Below, piece after piece: positions 51,455-64,000 of a stretch of DNA of 64,000 bases (positions within the stretch are counted from its first letter, which is position 1; every line of letters starts with the position of its first letter). The notes under the pieces were generated by a model, which saw nothing but the letters and a program-made list of their open reading frames with translations, had not been told where the DNA came from and searched no databases. This DNA is from Bartonella callosciuri (lineage in GTDB: Bacteria; Pseudomonadota; Alphaproteobacteria; Rhizobiales; Rhizobiaceae). The DNA is taken from the NCBI RefSeq assembly GCF_014203215.1, contig NZ_JACHIM010000001.1, forward strand, positions 186,001-250,000. Direction: 5' to 3'. A program made the position numbers and the translations under genes.

Positions 51455-52924
51455 CTAGTGCAGTTTATTGATGAGGGCTTCTACGGAAGACGCCGTTGCT
51501 TTAAGAATAAGCGTTGGATAGATACCAAAAAATATTGTAAGAGCAACCATAGGATAAAGAATAAATTTCTCTCTTGAAGAAAGATCAATAAGGACTTTTA
51601 AATTCTCTTTATCCAAAGAACCAAAAACTACTCGCCGATAAAGATAAAGTGCATAGGCAGCCGATAAAATAACGCCGGTTGTAGCAAAAATAACAATCAA
51701 CTTATTCACTTGAAAAACGCCTATTAACGTTAAAAATTCACCGAGAAACCCCGAACTGCCAGGTAAACCAATATTTGCCATAGTGAAAATTAAGAAAACA
51801 ACGGCATATTTTGGCATGTTATTCACTAAACCACCAAAAGCTGCAATTTCGCGTGTATGCAAACGATCATAGATAACCCCAACACAAAGAAATAAAGCTG
51901 CTGAAACAATTCCATGCGAGAGCATCTGATAAATAGCCCCCTGGATACCTTGTTCATTTGCAGCAAAAATGCCCATCGTCACATATCCCATATGCGCTAT
52001 TGAGGAATATGCAATGAGTTTTTTTATATCATCTTGAACAAGTGCAACCAGTGAAGTGTAAATAATAGCAATAAGCGATAAAGTAAAAACCAAAGGCGCA
52101 AAATCAGCTGAGGCAGTAGGAAACATTGGTAAAGAAAAACGAAGAAAACCATAGCCGCCTAACTTGAGTAATACACCGGCTAAAATAACCGAACCCGCCG
52201 TCGGTGCTTCTACGTGAGCATCAGGGAGCCATGTATGAACTGGCCACATCGGCATTTTAACCGCAAAAGAAGCAAAAAACGCAAGCCATAACCATATTTG
52301 CATATGGGCGGGAAATTGATAATTTAGTAAAGCTGGTATATCGAGTGTTCCAGTCTCCCAGTACATAGCCATCAGAGAAACCAACATAAGCACTGAACCA
52401 AGTAATGTGTATAAGAAAAACTTTATACTTGCATAAACACGACGTGCTCCACCCCAAACGCCTATAATAATAAACATTGGAATGAGGCTGCCTTCAAAAA
52501 AAACATAGAACAATATTGCATCAAGAGCACAAAAAACTCCAATGATCGCAACTTCAAGAAGAAGAAAAGCAATCATATAAGCTTTTAATCTATCTTTAAC
52601 ATTCTCCCAACTTGCTAAAATACAAAAAGGCAAAAGAAAAGCCGAAAGAACAACAAAAAGAATAGAAATACCATCAACCCCCATATGATAGCTAATTCCT
52701 CCCCCTAACCAATTGAACTTTTCAACCATTTGAAAATTCGGATTTGTGTAATCAAAACCTCCCCAAATAATTAAGGAAATAATAAAAACAAATACAGTCG
52801 TAAAAAACGCTACATTGCGTATATTATGCCGTGCTATCTCGCTATCATCTTTGATAAACAAAATCAGCAGCACACCAACAAGCGGCAAAAATGTAACTGT
52901 AGAAAGAATAGGCCAATCGGTCAT
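51455..52924 (-). CDS. nuoM: NADH-quinone oxidoreductase subunit M
   Basis: 489 residues, antiporter-like subunit. The proton-channel segments [14 protein letters not shown] (key Glu) and [14 protein letters not shown] are seen. The ATG at 52924 overlaps the nuoL TGA by one base; the longer open frame upstream lies inside nuoL and is not used. Confidence 0.97.
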   Translation of the reverse strand: MTDWPILSTVTFLPLVGVLLILFIKDDSEIARHNIRNVAFFTTVFVFIISLIIWGGFDYTNPNFQMVEKFNWLGGGISYHMGVDGISILFVVLSAFLLPFCILASWENVKDRLKAYMIAFLLLEVAIIGVFCALDAILFYVFFEGSLIPMFIIIGVWGGARRVYASIKFFLYTLLGSVLMLVSLMAMYWETGTLDIPALLNYQFPAHMQIWLWLAFFASFAVKMPMWPVHTWLPDAHVEAPTAGSVILAGVLLKLGGYGFLRFSLPMFPTASADFAPLVFTLSLIAIIYTSLVALVQDDIKKLIAYSSIAHMGYVTMGIFAANEQGIQGAIYQMLSHGIVSAALFLCVGVIYDRLHTREIAAFGGLVNNMPKYAVVFLIFTMANIGLPGSSGFLGEFLTLIGVFQVNKLIVIFATTGVILSAAYALYLYRRVVFGSLDKENLKVLIDLSSREKFILYPMVALTIFFGIYPTLILKATASSVEALINKLH

Positions 52925-54891
52925 CAGTTTACGCCCCCGATCATCATCCATGTGATCAGCAATGCAACACCGATAAGCATTGCAAATGCATAGTGGTAAA
53001 GATAGCCTGTTTGCATTCGAACTACTCTATTTGTAATATCAACAACACGCGCTGCAATAGCATTCGGACCCAGACCATCAATAATCTTACCATCCCCTAC
53101 TTTCCAAAGAAAAAAACTAACTCTGAAAACAGAACGAACAAATAAAAAGTGATATAATTGATCAAAATACCACTTTTGATAAAGAAAACGATATACTCCC
53201 GGCATAGCTCCAGCTAACTTTTTTGGAAGAGAAGGAAAAGAAATATATAATAAATAGGCTAACATAAATCCAAGAACCATCGCTATAAATGGTGACCACT
53301 TTACCCAATTAGACACATGGTGGACATCATGAAGAATGTGATTGTGGCTGTTTGTAAATAATGCTTCCTTCCAAAAAGTATCATATAAATCACCAAAAAA
53401 GTAAGGTTGAAAAACGACACCAGCAAATATTGCCCCCGTAGATAAAACGAGAAGTGGAATCAACATAATCGGAGGCGATTCATGAACATGATGCATAACA
53501 TCAACAGTCGCTCGTGGTTTACCGTGAAATGTCATAAACATAAGCCGCCATGAGTAAAAACTTGTTAATAAGGCAGCAAAAACAAGAAGATAGAAAGCAT
53601 ATCCTGAAGCAATATTATGTGAGGCAAAAGCAGACTCTATAATCGCATCCTTAGAGAAAAAACCAGCAGTCCCGAATAGGGTTCCTGGAACCCCAACACC
53701 TGTCAAGGCAATGGTCCCTATCATCATCATCCAATAAGTTACCTTTATGTGCTTGCGTAATCCACCCATTTTTCGCATATCTTGTTCATCAGATACCGCA
53801 TGAATTACAGAGCCCGCACCAAGAAATAATAAGGCTTTAAAAAAAGCATGCGTAAAAAGATGAAAAACAGCTGCTCCATAAGCGCCAACACCAAGAGCAA
53901 CAAACATATAACCAAGTTGTGAACATGTAGAATAAGCAATAACACGCTTAATATCATTTTGCACCAACCCGACAGTTGCTGCAAAAAACGCAGTCGTTGC
54001 TCCAACAATGACAATCATTGTTAAAGCAGTCGAAGAAAGTTCAAAAATTGGCGACATACGCGCAACCATAAAAACACCAGCTGTTACCATTGTTGCTGCA
54101 TGAATAAGCGCTGATACAGGAGTTGGCCCCTCCATTGCATCAGGGAGCCATGTATGTAAAAGAAATTGTGCTGATTTTCCCATCGCACCAATAAACAATA
54201 AAAGACATGTAACAGTGATCGCTGTTTGTCCATTCAGTTGCCAACCTAAAAATATCATGTCTTGTGAGAAGTTCTTGTCTGCAGCTTTTGCAAAAATAGA
54301 GGCAAAATCAACCGATTGGAATAAAATAAAAATACTAAAAATTCCTAAGAGAAAACCAAAGTCTCCGACACGATTAACCACAAAAGCCTTCATTGCTGCC
54401 TTATTAGCAGAATCTCGCTGAAACCAAAAGCCAATGAGCAAATAAGAGGCAAGTCCCACCCCTTCCCATCCAAAAAACATCTGAATCAAGTTATTGGATG
54501 TCACCAACATAAGCATCATAAATGTAAATAAAGAAAGATAAGAAAAAAAACGGGACCTTGAAGGATCGTGATGCATATAACCAATTGAGTAAATATGGAC
54601 TAATGCCGAAACACTGTTTACCACAACGAGCATCACAGCTGTTAATGTATCAATATGTAATGCCCAATCAAAACTTAGCCCCCCGACAGTGAGCCAATGT
54701 AATATTAAGACATCAACGACTGGAGCATGACCAAGTGCAATATTTAAAAAAGCTACCCATGAAAGTACAGCAACAATTACCATAAAACTGCATGTTATCA
54801 ATTCATTAGCGCGATCTCCTATAGTTTTTCCACCCATAGCAGCAATTAAAAAGCCAAAAAGCGGAAGAAAGACGATCGTATAATACATCAT
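52924..54891 (-). CDS. nuoL: NADH-quinone oxidoreductase subunit L
   Basis: 655 residues, the largest antiporter-like subunit. [16 protein letters not shown] carries the key Glu, and [20 protein letters not shown] is the conserved channel motif. The C-terminal region forms the lateral helix that links the three pumping subunits. Starts three bases after the nuoK stop. Confidence 0.97.
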   Translation of the reverse strand: MMYYTIVFLPLFGFLIAAMGGKTIGDRANELITCSFMVIVAVLSWVAFLNIALGHAPVVDVLILHWLTVGGLSFDWALHIDTLTAVMLVVVNSVSALVHIYSIGYMHHDPSRSRFFSYLSLFTFMMLMLVTSNNLIQMFFGWEGVGLASYLLIGFWFQRDSANKAAMKAFVVNRVGDFGFLLGIFSIFILFQSVDFASIFAKAADKNFSQDMIFLGWQLNGQTAITVTCLLLFIGAMGKSAQFLLHTWLPDAMEGPTPVSALIHAATMVTAGVFMVARMSPIFELSSTALTMIVIVGATTAFFAATVGLVQNDIKRVIAYSTCSQLGYMFVALGVGAYGAAVFHLFTHAFFKALLFLGAGSVIHAVSDEQDMRKMGGLRKHIKVTYWMMMIGTIALTGVGVPGTLFGTAGFFSKDAIIESAFASHNIASGYAFYLLVFAALLTSFYSWRLMFMTFHGKPRATVDVMHHVHESPPIMLIPLLVLSTGAIFAGVVFQPYFFGDLYDTFWKEALFTNSHNHILHDVHHVSNWVKWSPFIAMVLGFMLAYLLYISFPSLPKKLAGAMPGVYRFLYQKWYFDQLYHFLFVRSVFRVSFFLWKVGDGKIIDGLGPNAIAARVVDITNRVVRMQTGYLYHYAFAMLIGVALLITWMMIGGVN

Positions 54892-54894
54892 TGG

Positions 54895-55203
54895 TTAGCC
54901 TTTCATTACATTAACATCTTCAACCGCAATAGAACCACGATTACGGAAGAAAACCACAAGAATTGCCAAACCAATTGCGGCTTCAGCAGCTGCTACTGTT
55001 AAGATAAATAAAGCAAATATCTGACCAACAAGATCATGAAGAAATGCTGAAAACGCAACAAAATTAAGATTAACCGAAAGCAGTATAAGCTCAATGGACA
55101 TCAAAATAATAATCACATTCTTTCTGTTGAGAAAAATGCCAGCAATACCGATTGTAAACATCAAAGCAGAAACAATGAGATAATGCGTAATATCAATGTG
55201 CAT
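54895..55203 (-). CDS. nuoK: NADH-quinone oxidoreductase subunit K
   Basis: 102 residues, three membrane spans. The membrane Glu residues needed for proton transfer are in [10 protein letters not shown] and [10 protein letters not shown]. Nine bases separate it from nuoJ. Confidence 0.96.
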   Translation of the reverse strand: MHIDITHYLIVSALMFTIGIAGIFLNRKNVIIILMSIELILLSVNLNFVAFSAFLHDLVGQIFALFILTVAAAEAAIGLAILVVFFRNRGSIAVEDVNVMKG

Positions 55204-55212
55204 AGCCCCCCC

Positions 55213-55833
55213 TTAAATGCCTTTGCTTGATTCAACTTTTTTGATTTCAATTGCATTTTCTACTGTTCTAGAAACTTGTACTGCAATAGATTGTCGCTTA
55301 ACATTAAGCTTATGACGAAGTGTCAAAACAATAGCACCAATCATTGCAGTCAATAAAATTATTCCAGCAATTTGAAAATAGAAAACATAATCCGTATAAA
55401 GTATATCGCCTAATGCCTGTGTATTCGTTCGCTGTAATAAGTCTGGCATTGGTTGCAGAACATGTGTTCTAAGAACTGGAGAAAAATGGCTGCCAACAAA
55501 AGTAATAATCAATTCTATAGCAACAATACCCCCAACAAGAGTTCCAATAGGGGCGTATCGAAGTGCACCACTCTTTAATTCAGCAAAATCAACATCAAGC
55601 ATCATAACAACAAATAAAAATAAAACAGCGACAGCTCCAACATAAACAACAAGCAGAATAAGCCCCAAAAATTCTGCTCCTACGAGCAAAAATAAGGCTG
55701 CAGCATTAAAAAATGCCAATATTAAAAACAAAACGGAATGCACAGGATTGCGTGCTGTAATGACAACTACCGCACTCGCAAGCATAATAAAAGCAAAAAA
55801 ATAGAAAAATGCCGCCGCTAGATCTGTTAGCAT
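55213..55833 (-). CDS. nuoJ: NADH-quinone oxidoreductase subunit J
   Basis: 206 residues, five membrane spans. The conserved VYVGAVAVLFLFVVMML helix (about 63-80) is present. A GAGGAG ribosome site precedes the ATG by six bases. A 96-base gap separates it from nuoI. Confidence 0.96.
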   Translation of the reverse strand: MLTDLAAAFFYFFAFIMLASAVVVITARNPVHSVLFLILAFFNAAALFLLVGAEFLGLILLVVYVGAVAVLFLFVVMMLDVDFAELKSGALRYAPIGTLVGGIVAIELIITFVGSHFSPVLRTHVLQPMPDLLQRTNTQALGDILYTDYVFYFQIAGIILLTAMIGAIVLTLRHKLNVKRQSIAVQVSRTVENAIEIKKVESSKGI

Positions 55834-55929
55834 AGGCTTCTCCTCAACTAAAAAAACAATTGGTACGATACTTCATACCAGATTACAACTTATCGGAAAA
55901 ATTATCCGACACCTCATTCAAGAATACAC

Positions 55930-56421
55930 TTAACGATAGGGTGCATCCATCAATATATTTTGAGAAATTTCTCGCTCCCAGCGGTCTCCATTCATTAAAA
56001 GCTTCTCTTTATCATAATAAAGTTCTTCACGCGTTTCTGTTGCAAATTCAAAATTTGGTCCTTCTACAATAGCTTCAACTGGGCAAGCTTCTTGACAAAA
56101 GCCGCAGTAAATACATTTAACCATATCTATATCATAACGAACAGTTCTGCGTGTACCATCATTGCGCCGCGGTCCGGCTTCAATTGTAATAGCCTGTGCA
56201 GGGCAAATGGCTTCACATAACTTACAAGCAATACACCGTTCTTCACCATTTGGATAGCGACGCAGCGCATGTTCACCACGGAAACGCCCAGAAACAAACC
56301 CCTTCTCATAAGGATAATTAATTGTAGGCTTTGGTGCAAAAAATTGACGCATTGCTAAGAAGAAAGCACTCACAAATTCCAATAAAAGGAGTGACTTTGC
56401 TGCCTGAAGAAAACCTGACAC
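55930..56421 (-). CDS. nuoI: NADH-quinone oxidoreductase subunit I
   Basis: 163 residues from a GTG. Carries two [4Fe-4S] clusters (N6a/N6b): [13 protein letters not shown] and [13 protein letters not shown]. The open frame runs 31 codons further upstream into nuoH, but AGAGGAGG lies about seven bases before the GTG at 56421, and homologues start with a ...[10 protein letters not shown] sequence at this place, so the GTG is chosen. Confidence 0.95.
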   Translation of the reverse strand: MSGFLQAAKSLLLLEFVSAFFLAMRQFFAPKPTINYPYEKGFVSGRFRGEHALRRYPNGEERCIACKLCEAICPAQAITIEAGPRRNDGTRRTVRYDIDMVKCIYCGFCQEACPVEAIVEGPNFEFATETREELYYDKEKLLMNGDRWEREISQNILMDAPYR

Positions 56422-56435
56422 CGTGAAACCTCCTC

Positions 56436-57482
56436 TTAAACAAAACCAGTATACTGTAAAAAAGCAGCAGTTATTACAACCATTGCCAATGAAAGGGGAA
56501 GAAAAACCTTCCAACCAAGCCGCATGAGCTGATCATAGCGATAACGCGGAACAACTGCTTTAACCATAGCAAACCAAAAAAATACAAAACAAACTTTTAG
56601 AACAAACCAAATGATACCAGGAATCCAATTAAGCCACCAAACATCCAAGGGCGGCAACCAACCACCTAAAAATAAAATAGTTGTTAATGCGCACATTAAC
56701 ACAATAGCGACATACTCACCAAGAAAGAAGAGCATATAAGGTGTTGAAGAATATTCAACCATGTGACCAGCAACAAGTTCAGATTCTGCCTCCACTAAAT
56801 CAAAAGGAGGACGATTTGTCTCAGCAAGTGCGGAAATAAAAAATACAATAAACATGGGAAAAAGAACGAGCCAATTCCAATCAAGAAAACTAGTAAAAGG
56901 AAGACCAAGAGCTGTACCAAGTCCATAACTTTGTTTATGAACAATCGTTGTGAGATCCAATGAACCACTTACTAAAATGACAGTTACAAGTACAAATCCA
57001 ATGGAAACCTCATAAGAAACCATCTGTGCAGCTGAACGAAGAGCCCCTAAAAAAGGATATTTTGAATTTGACGCCCATCCTCCCATAATAACGCCATAAA
57101 CTTCAAGAGATGAAATAGCTAAGATGTAAAGCAAACCGACATTAATATGGGCAACTGCCCACCCTTCATTGACCGGAATAACAGCCCAAGCTGATAAAGC
57201 AAGCGTAGCAGAAACAAAAGGCGCCAAAAGGAAAACACCCTTATTAGCACCAGCTGGAATAATAGGCTCTTTAACAACAAATTTAATTAAATCCGCAAAA
57301 GACTGTAATAATCCCCACGGACCAACAACGTTCGGACCACGCCGCAATTGCACTGCCGCCCAAATCTTTCTATCTGCGTAAAGAAGATAAGCAACCAAAA
57401 CCAAGAGAACAACTAAAAGCAGAAGTGTTTTTCCAACTATAACGAGTAATGGCAATAACCAAGTCATAAAGAAATCGTACAT
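56436..57482 (-). CDS. nuoH: NADH-quinone oxidoreductase subunit H
   Basis: 348 residues, eight membrane spans. It forms the quinone chamber with NuoB and NuoD. Signature segments: [15 protein letters not shown] near 53-67 and the acidic loop [19 protein letters not shown] near 218-236. Followed by nuoI 14 bases downstream. Confidence 0.97.
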   Translation of the reverse strand: MYDFFMTWLLPLLVIVGKTLLLLVVLLVLVAYLLYADRKIWAAVQLRRGPNVVGPWGLLQSFADLIKFVVKEPIIPAGANKGVFLLAPFVSATLALSAWAVIPVNEGWAVAHINVGLLYILAISSLEVYGVIMGGWASNSKYPFLGALRSAAQMVSYEVSIGFVLVTVILVSGSLDLTTIVHKQSYGLGTALGLPFTSFLDWNWLVLFPMFIVFFISALAETNRPPFDLVEAESELVAGHMVEYSSTPYMLFFLGEYVAIVLMCALTTILFLGGWLPPLDVWWLNWIPGIIWFVLKVCFVFFWFAMVKAVVPRYRYDQLMRLGWKVFLPLSLAMVVITAAFLQYTGFV

Positions 57483-57504
57483 TATTATTCCTTTTTCTCT
57501 GTCC

Positions 57505-59574
57505 TTACTCTATAACTTGCGTGACACGACTCTTTGCGAGAGAAGAACATTCAGCCATAACTGCAGAAGCGCGTGCTATCGGATTTGTCAAATAGAAGTC
57601 TTTAATCATAGAAGTAAAGACTTGCCTCTCCAGAGCAACCATTTGTGAACCAAGCGCTTTAAGATTACCTATATCAGAAGGCACTATATCATCAATGGCA
57701 CAAAGATGTGGATAATCATTAAACAAGCTCTCTCTTAACTGATAAAGCGAATCAAAAGGAAGTTTTTGTCCTAAAACATCTGATAAAGCACGTAAAATAG
57801 CCCAATCTTCTTTTGCTTCTCCGGGAGCAAAACCAGCACGATTTGTCATTTGAACACGCCCTTCTGTATTCACATAAAGCCCCGATTTTTCAGTGTAAGC
57901 CGATGCTGGCAAAATAACATCAGCAGCATGGGCACCATTATCACCATGGCTACCAATATAAATTATAAAGGATTTAGTCTTGCCTAACTCTACTTCATCA
58001 GCCCCAAGCAAAAATAAAACCTCACAAGTTTTAAGAATATTTTCAACCCCAAACTTAGAAGTAAAACCGATATCTAACCCTCCCACGGTTGACGCTGTAT
58101 TGTGAAGAACACCAAATCCATTCCATTCTTCACTAAGGGCTCCAATACTATCAGCTAGTTTTGCAAGACTTTTTAAAACAGACAAACCATCTTTACCCGA
58201 AAGCGCTCCCTCCCCAATAAGAATAAGGGGCCTCCTCGCTTCTTTTAACATATTTAAGAATGCATCCTCTCCACGAATAAGTGCACTCAATGCGTCAGTA
58301 CCAGCTCCAAGATAAGCGTACGGATAACGTAGGTCGGCCTTCTCACCAATTAATGCAATGGGGAACTGTCCCATCCGTTGACGTTTTAAAATGCGTGCAT
58401 TTAAAACAGCAGCTTCATGGCGGGGATTAGACCCTACGATAAGCAATGCATCAGCCTGTTCAATTCCTGCAATCGTTGGATTAAAAATATAACTCGAACG
58501 CCCAAACTCAGGGGATAAAGCCGTCCCTCTTTGACGACAATCAAAGATCTGTGAATCCAACGAAATCAGTAATTTTTTAAGCGCATACATTTCCTCAACA
58601 GACGCAAGATCTCCTGCAATTGCCCCAATTTTTTCTGGTGAAGCTTTAGAGATCACCATTTTAATTTTTTCAAAAGCCTCTACCCAACTTACAGATTGAA
58701 GCTTTCCATCTTTACGTACATATGGCCTATCAAGCCGCTGAGTGCGCAACCCATCCCATATAAAACGTGTCTTATCAGAAATCCATTCCTCATTTACATC
58801 TTCATTCGTACGCGGCATAATCCGCATAACTTCACGACCGCGGCTATCAATACGGATCGCACTACCAAGCGCATCCATTACATCAATCGATTCCGTTTTA
58901 ATCAACTCCCAGGGACGTGCGTGAAATGCATAAGGTTTTGAAGTTAAAGCCCCTACTGGACAAAGATCAATAACATTTCCCTGCAATTCAGATGTCATTG
59001 CTTTTTCAAGATATGTCGTAATTTCAGCGCCTTCACCACGACCTATCAAACCAAGCTCAGAAATACCTGCAACTTCCGTCGTAAAACGAACACAACGCGT
59101 GCAATGAATACACCGCGTCATAACAGTTTTCACAAGTGGCCCAATATATTTATCTTCTACAGCACGCTTATTTTCTGTATAACGAGAACAGTCACGTCCG
59201 TAGAACATTGCTTGATCTTGAAGATCACATTCCCCCCCTTGATCACACACAGGACAATCCAAAGGATGATTGATGAGGAGAAATTCCATCACACCTTCAC
59301 GTGCTTTTTTTACCATCTCTGTGTTGGTAAAAATTTCTGGCGCTTCACCATTAGGCCCTAATCGCAAATCGCGAACTCCCATAGCACAAGAAGCCTGAGG
59401 TTTTGGAGGGCCACCTTTGACCTCAACCAAACACATGCGACAATTTCCAGCAATTGATAAAGATTCATGAAAACAAAAACGTGGTACTTCAGCACCTGCC
59501 GCTTCAGCAGCTTGAAGCAACGTGTAGTAATCAGGAACTTCAATTTCTTTACCATCAACTTTGATATTTATCAT
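57505..59574 (-). CDS. nuoG: NADH-quinone oxidoreductase subunit G
   Basis: 689 residues. N-terminal ferredoxin-like domain with the [2Fe-2S] ligands in [15 protein letters not shown] and a later Cys. The His-Cys3 motif and the CIHCTRC ligands follow (about 100-160), then a molybdopterin-family domain that no longer binds cofactor. A GTG codon immediately before the ATG is an alternative start. Confidence 0.96.
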   Translation of the reverse strand: MINIKVDGKEIEVPDYYTLLQAAEAAGAEVPRFCFHESLSIAGNCRMCLVEVKGGPPKPQASCAMGVRDLRLGPNGEAPEIFTNTEMVKKAREGVMEFLLINHPLDCPVCDQGGECDLQDQAMFYGRDCSRYTENKRAVEDKYIGPLVKTVMTRCIHCTRCVRFTTEVAGISELGLIGRGEGAEITTYLEKAMTSELQGNVIDLCPVGALTSKPYAFHARPWELIKTESIDVMDALGSAIRIDSRGREVMRIMPRTNEDVNEEWISDKTRFIWDGLRTQRLDRPYVRKDGKLQSVSWVEAFEKIKMVISKASPEKIGAIAGDLASVEEMYALKKLLISLDSQIFDCRQRGTALSPEFGRSSYIFNPTIAGIEQADALLIVGSNPRHEAAVLNARILKRQRMGQFPIALIGEKADLRYPYAYLGAGTDALSALIRGEDAFLNMLKEARRPLILIGEGALSGKDGLSVLKSLAKLADSIGALSEEWNGFGVLHNTASTVGGLDIGFTSKFGVENILKTCEVLFLLGADEVELGKTKSFIIYIGSHGDNGAHAADVILPASAYTEKSGLYVNTEGRVQMTNRAGFAPGEAKEDWAILRALSDVLGQKLPFDSLYQLRESLFNDYPHLCAIDDIVPSDIGNLKALGSQMVALERQVFTSMIKDFYLTNPIARASAVMAECSSLAKSRVTQVIE

Positions 59575-59640
59575 CACTCATCCAGCCTGCGGATAATCCA
59601 CTTAAAACTTGCATTCTGTTACTCTTAAAGACAAAATCCT

Positions 59641-60948
59641 CTATCCAATTGCTTCCAAAGCAATATTTTTTCTTTGGACAACATTTCGTGTATAATCATC
59701 AATTCTACGCTCAATTTCTGGACGAAAATTACGTATCAATCCCTGTATAGGCCATGCTGCTGCATCACCAAGTGCGCAAATAGTATGCCCCTCAACTTGT
59801 TTAGAGACTTCAAACAGAAGATCAATCTCGCGTTTTTGTGCTCTTCCCTCAACCATACGCCCTAAAAGACGCATCATCCAACCCGTACCTTCACGACATG
59901 GCGTACATTGACCACAGCTTTCATGCTTAAAAAAAGCCGCTATACGCCAAATTGCCTTGATAATATCAGTCGACTTATCCATCACAATCATACCACCTGT
60001 CCCAAAAGAAGATCCGACATCTCGCATCCCATCAAAATCCATGATTGCATCAATCATATCTTCACCACGAACAACTGGGCAAGAAGCTCCACCTGGAATA
60101 ACTGCTAAAAGATTATTCCATCCGCCACGAATACCAGCTGTATGTTTTTCAATTAATTCCCGAAAAGAAACACCTAGAGCTTCTTCAAACGTACAAGGAG
60201 CATTAACATGCCCAGAAACCATGAATAATTTCGTTCCGACATTATTTGCACGCCCAATCGATGAAAACCATGAAGCACCACGACGCAAGATTGTTGGAAC
60301 AACAGCTATAGATTCTACATTATTGACTGTTGTTGGACATCCATAAATTCCCATATTTGCGGGGAATGGTGGTTTAAGTCGAGGTTGCCCTTTTTTCCCC
60401 TCAAGGCTTTCAAGAAGAGCTGTTTCTTCACCACAAATATAAGCACCGGCTCCATGATGAATAACAATATCGCACACATGTCCATATTTCGTTTTTTTGC
60501 CAAGTAAGCCCGAATCATAACATTCATCAACGGCAAATTGAAGTGCTTCACGCTCTCGAATATATTCACCACGAATATAGATAAAAGCAACATTCGCTCC
60601 CATAGCAAAAGTAGCAAGTACACATCCTTCAATTAAAGTATGAGGATCATGCCGTAAGATATCGCGGTCTTTACATGTCCCAGGCTCTGATTCATCTGCA
60701 TTTACAACCAAATAATGAGGACGACCATCACTCTGTTTTGGCATAAAGGACCATTTCATTCCCGTCGGAAAACCAGCACCACCACGCCCACGCAAACCCG
60801 AGGACTTGATCTCATTAATGATCCAATCACGGCCTTTTTCTATAATTTCCTTGGTACTATCCCAATGCCCACGCGATATTGCACCTTTTAATGACTTGTC
60901 TTTTAAACCATAAAGATTGGTGAAAATGCGATCTTTATCAGCCAGCAT
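59641..60948 (-). CDS. nuoF: NADH-quinone oxidoreductase subunit F
   Basis: 435 residues. Binds NADH, FMN and the N3 [4Fe-4S] cluster. [13 protein letters not shown] (about 54-66) and [16 protein letters not shown] contact FMN and NADH; the cluster ligands are in [12 protein letters not shown] with one more Cys near 400. A clear AAGGTGGGG ribosome site precedes it. A 163-base gap after nuoE holds no gene. Confidence 0.97.
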   Translation of the reverse strand: MLADKDRIFTNLYGLKDKSLKGAISRGHWDSTKEIIEKGRDWIINEIKSSGLRGRGGAGFPTGMKWSFMPKQSDGRPHYLVVNADESEPGTCKDRDILRHDPHTLIEGCVLATFAMGANVAFIYIRGEYIREREALQFAVDECYDSGLLGKKTKYGHVCDIVIHHGAGAYICGEETALLESLEGKKGQPRLKPPFPANMGIYGCPTTVNNVESIAVVPTILRRGASWFSSIGRANNVGTKLFMVSGHVNAPCTFEEALGVSFRELIEKHTAGIRGGWNNLLAVIPGGASCPVVRGEDMIDAIMDFDGMRDVGSSFGTGGMIVMDKSTDIIKAIWRIAAFFKHESCGQCTPCREGTGWMMRLLGRMVEGRAQKREIDLLFEVSKQVEGHTICALGDAAAWPIQGLIRNFRPEIERRIDDYTRNVVQRKNIALEAIG

Positions 60949-61111
60949 ACCCCACCTTTTTTTCTCTTGCCCATAGCATTCTTAATTTTTCCTCAAATGC
61001 AATCCTTAAATATTTTTTCAAAAACTCTTACCTTCTCGTCAAATATTGCTGCGATGGATAAAATAATAAAACGCCTTTTTAAAAAATGCTTACTACTCTC
61101 CCACTTCTTCC

Positions 61112-61762
61112 TTATTCCTTTTTCTTTGAAGACTTAAGGAACGTCTTTTCCTTTTCATCAATAAGTGAAGTTAAACCGCTAATCGGCTCCGATGATTTAC
61201 GACTGTTTTGCGGACCAACCGCTATCTCAGACCCTTTACCGGCTTCAAATGCATCAATAATTTCTTCGAGACGCTTAGCCGTAAGATCCTCATAAGTATC
61301 TTTAAAAATCATAACCATAGGAGCATTGACACAAGCGCCAAGACATTCCACTTCTTCCCATGATAATGTTCCATCCGGATTGGTAACAAAAGGCTCATGA
61401 TGAATTTTTTTCTGACACACTTTAATTAATTCACCAGATCCACGTAACATACAAGGAGTCGTACCACAAACTTGAATATGCGCCTTTTTTCCAACTGGTT
61501 TGAGTTGAAACTGAGTATAAAAAGTCGCAACCTCTAAAACACGAATGTAAGCCATGGAAAGAATCTGAGCAATATGCTCAATCGCAGCACGTGTCACCCA
61601 ACCATCTTGCTCTTGAGCACGCATAAGTAATGGAATTACAGCAGACTGCTCACGCCCTATAGGATATTTTTTTATAGTATTTTTCACCCATATCTGATTT
61701 TCTTTTGTAAAAGAAAACTCTGCAGGTTGGTAAATATCATCTGCAAGACGACGCACGGACAT
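61112..61762 (-). CDS. nuoE: NADH-quinone oxidoreductase subunit E
   Basis: 216 residues. Holds the N1a [2Fe-2S] cluster, with ligands in CGTTPC (about 98-103) and CLGAC (about 139-143). The C-terminal 35-40 residues are Lys/Ser-rich and extend past the fold. Overlaps nuoD by one base. Confidence 0.95.
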   Translation of the reverse strand: MSVRRLADDIYQPAEFSFTKENQIWVKNTIKKYPIGREQSAVIPLLMRAQEQDGWVTRAAIEHIAQILSMAYIRVLEVATFYTQFQLKPVGKKAHIQVCGTTPCMLRGSGELIKVCQKKIHHEPFVTNPDGTLSWEEVECLGACVNAPMVMIFKDTYEDLTAKRLEEIIDAFEAGKGSEIAVGPQNSRKSSEPISGLTSLIDEKEKTFLKSSKKKE

Positions 61763-62952
61763 TAGCGATCAACCTCTCCAAAAACAATATCAATTGAGCC
61801 TAAAATAGCTGGAGCATCCGCCAACAAATGACCTCGGGTTAAAAAATCCATAGCTTGAAGATGAGCAAAACCAGGAGCACGTAATTTAACACGATAAGGC
61901 TTATTCGTTCCGTCAGAAACAATATAAACTCCAAATTCACCCTTCGGAGCTTCTACAGCAACATATACCTCTCCAGGAGGTGTATGAAAACCTTCCGTAT
62001 ACAGTTTAAAATGATGAATAAGTGCCTCCATGGAACTTTTCATTTCGCACCGCTTTGGTGGCACTATTTTACGATCTAAACTCGAGACTGGTTCATTTTT
62101 TTCCGTACTAAGCAAACGATCCACGCATTGGCGCATAATTTTTGCTGATTGACGCATTTCTTCCATACGAATGAGGTAGCGATCGTAGCAATCACTGTTC
62201 TTACCTACAGGAATATCAAATTCCATTTCATCATAACATTCATAAGGTTGGCTTTTACGCAAATCCCACGGCACACCGGCGCCACGAATCATGACTCCAG
62301 AAAAACCACGTGCCCAAGCTTCATCAATACTTACTATACCAATATCCACATTACGCTGCTTAAAAATTCGATTTGGCGTTATAAGCGCATCAAGTTTACC
62401 AAGAGCAATAAGAAATGGATCAATAAAATTACCGATATCCTCAATTAAAGATTCCGGTAAGTCTTGATGCACACCCCCAGGACGAAAATAATTTGCATGA
62501 AGACGTGCGCCACACGCACGCTCATAAAAAACCATCAATCTTTCACGTTGCTCGAACCCCCAAAGAGGTGGTGTCAAAGCACCAACATCCATTGCCTGTG
62601 TTGTTACATTAAGCAAATGATTAAGAATGCGCCCAATTTCAGAAAACAAAACACGTATTAACTGCCCACGTTTAGGAACCTCAACACCTAATAATTTTTC
62701 AATAGCCAGCACAAAAGCATGCTCCTGATTCATAGGAGCAACATAATCTAAACGATCTAAATAAGGACAAGCTTGAAGATAAGTTTTTGTTTCCATTAAT
62801 TTTTCGGTACCGCGATGCAATAATCCAATATGTGGATCTACACGCTCAACAACTTCACCATCCAATTCCAGAACCATGCGTAAAACCCCATGCGCTGCAG
62901 GATGTTGTGGTCCAAAATTGATATTAAAGTTCCGAACATTGACCTCAGTCAC
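61762..62952 (-). CDS. nuoD: NADH-quinone oxidoreductase subunit D
   Basis: 396 residues, related to hydrogenase large subunits. The quinone-site His is in [13 protein letters not shown] (about 13-25). PGGVHQDLP and the C-terminal [12 protein letters not shown] are family marks. A 125-base gap follows nuoC. Confidence 0.97.
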   Translation of the reverse strand: MTEVNVRNFNINFGPQHPAAHGVLRMVLELDGEVVERVDPHIGLLHRGTEKLMETKTYLQACPYLDRLDYVAPMNQEHAFVLAIEKLLGVEVPKRGQLIRVLFSEIGRILNHLLNVTTQAMDVGALTPPLWGFEQRERLMVFYERACGARLHANYFRPGGVHQDLPESLIEDIGNFIDPFLIALGKLDALITPNRIFKQRNVDIGIVSIDEAWARGFSGVMIRGAGVPWDLRKSQPYECYDEMEFDIPVGKNSDCYDRYLIRMEEMRQSAKIMRQCVDRLLSTEKNEPVSSLDRKIVPPKRCEMKSSMEALIHHFKLYTEGFHTPPGEVYVAVEAPKGEFGVYIVSDGTNKPYRVKLRAPGFAHLQAMDFLTRGHLLADAPAILGSIDIVFGEVDR

Positions 62953-63077
62953 TATAAACCCCTTGTTTTTCTAAAAAGCCTCATATAAAATATTAATGAG
63001 AAACCATTATCATAATGAAAACATTTAATTATTTAAAAAGTCTATCACTCTAATCTCAAGCCCTACAAGGTCCAATA

Positions 63078-63689
63078 TCACTTTTTGACATCTGCTTTAT
63101 CATCATGTGGGAAAATATACTCTCTTCCTTCCCAAGGGGAAAGAAAGTCAAAACTGCGCATTTCTTGTCGCAAAACAACAGGTTCATAAACCACCCTCTT
63201 TGTTTCATTATCATAACGACATTCAACAAACCCTGTTACAGGAAAATCTTTACGTAAAGGATACCCTTCGAATCCATAGTCGGTTAAAATTCGCCTTAAA
63301 TCTGGATGCCCTGAAAATAAAACTCCATACATATCATATGTTTCACGCTCATACCACTCTGCCCCAGGATAAACCGCACAAGCAGAAGCAACAGGAGTAT
63401 TTTCATCAGTACGTACTTTAACACGCAAGCGCAAATTCTTACGAGGAGATAAGAGTTGGTAAGAGACATCAAAACGCTTATCACGAAACGGATAATCAAC
63501 ACCACTAATGTCTGTAATATTAACAAACTGACAGCGAGAATCATCACGAACAAACATTAAAACGTCTGTAATTGCATCAAGACGGGATACAATAGTCAAC
63601 TCACCAAATGCAAGAATGGTTTCTTCAAGCTTATTTCCTAATTTGTCTTTCAAATAGGTAGCAAGTTCAACCAGTGATTCATCCACCAT
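63078..63689 (-). CDS. nuoC: NADH-quinone oxidoreductase subunit C
   Basis: 203 residues from the ATG at 63689. The open frame extends another 63 codons, but into nuoB; an AAGG site about 12 bases upstream and family length support the ATG. The signature [28 protein letters not shown] is present; it pairs with NuoD. Starts 14 bases after the nuoB stop. Confidence 0.95.
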   Translation of the reverse strand: MVDESLVELATYLKDKLGNKLEETILAFGELTIVSRLDAITDVLMFVRDDSRCQFVNITDISGVDYPFRDKRFDVSYQLLSPRKNLRLRVKVRTDENTPVASACAVYPGAEWYERETYDMYGVLFSGHPDLRRILTDYGFEGYPLRKDFPVTGFVECRYDNETKRVVYEPVVLRQEMRSFDFLSPWEGREYIFPHDDKADVKK

Positions 63690-63703
63690 GACAATAATGC
63701 CTT

Positions 63704-64000
<297 letters not shown>

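Overview
The window is AT-rich alphaproteobacterial DNA. Its gene order (gatCA, ruvX, pyrB-pyrC-plsY-dprA-topA-rnr, the suf cluster, rne/amiC/mrcA/prfB, mfd-sdhE, lolDC-proS-rnj-birA-nuo) is typical of Rhizobiales. The low GC, the long decaying spacers and a secreted IalB-family protein point to Bartonella. The genus is an inference from content; the species cannot be read from the sequence alone.

Layout. 1-3355: distal part of a branched-chain amino-acid ABC transporter operon (livH, cut by the left edge, then livM, livG, livF). 3356-4050: spacer with one strong hairpin. 4051-8093: gatA and gatC (-), ruvX (+) and a diverged AidB-type acyl-CoA dehydrogenase (-). 8229-17618: a plus-strand run, pyrB, an inactive-looking dihydroorotase paralogue, plsY, dprA, topA and rnr, with one small antisense gene at the end of dprA. 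17619-19497: a gene-free AT-rich stretch. 19498-26027: minus-strand Fe-S assembly cluster (NifS/IscS-like desulfurase, sufB, sufC, sufD, sufS, sufT). 26177-28138: an alpha/beta hydrolase followed by gene relics. 28139-30104: tyrS and bcp. 30240-35418: prfB (with its programmed frameshift), mrcA and amiC on the minus strand, divergent from rne (36021-38648). 38740-40063: an IalB-family secreted protein and a relic of a peptide-binding protein gene. 40064-43860: mfd and sdhE. 43934-64000: a long minus-strand series, nuoB (cut by the right edge) to nuoN, then birA, rnj, proS, lolC and lolD.

The genes are mostly core: amino-acid import, amidated tRNA synthesis, pyrimidine and phospholipid synthesis, DNA processing, RNA decay (RNase R, E and J all lie here), Fe-S assembly, peptidoglycan synthesis and splitting, lipoprotein export and respiratory complex I. 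The Fe-S machinery is close to a large consumer of clusters, complex I.

I found no mobile element, CRISPR array, tRNA, rRNA or convincing new multi-gene system. The points worth a second look are the decaying genes (an rmuC-like relic with a 5-bp duplication, a solute-binding-protein relic, a coiled-coil relic), a dihydroorotase paralogue without its metal ligands, an AidB-like protein with an eroded flavin motif, a 26-bp palindrome in the divergent promoter region before the suf cluster, and the prfB recoding site. Several starts were moved from the longest open frame using ribosome binding sites and family alignment; each case is stated.
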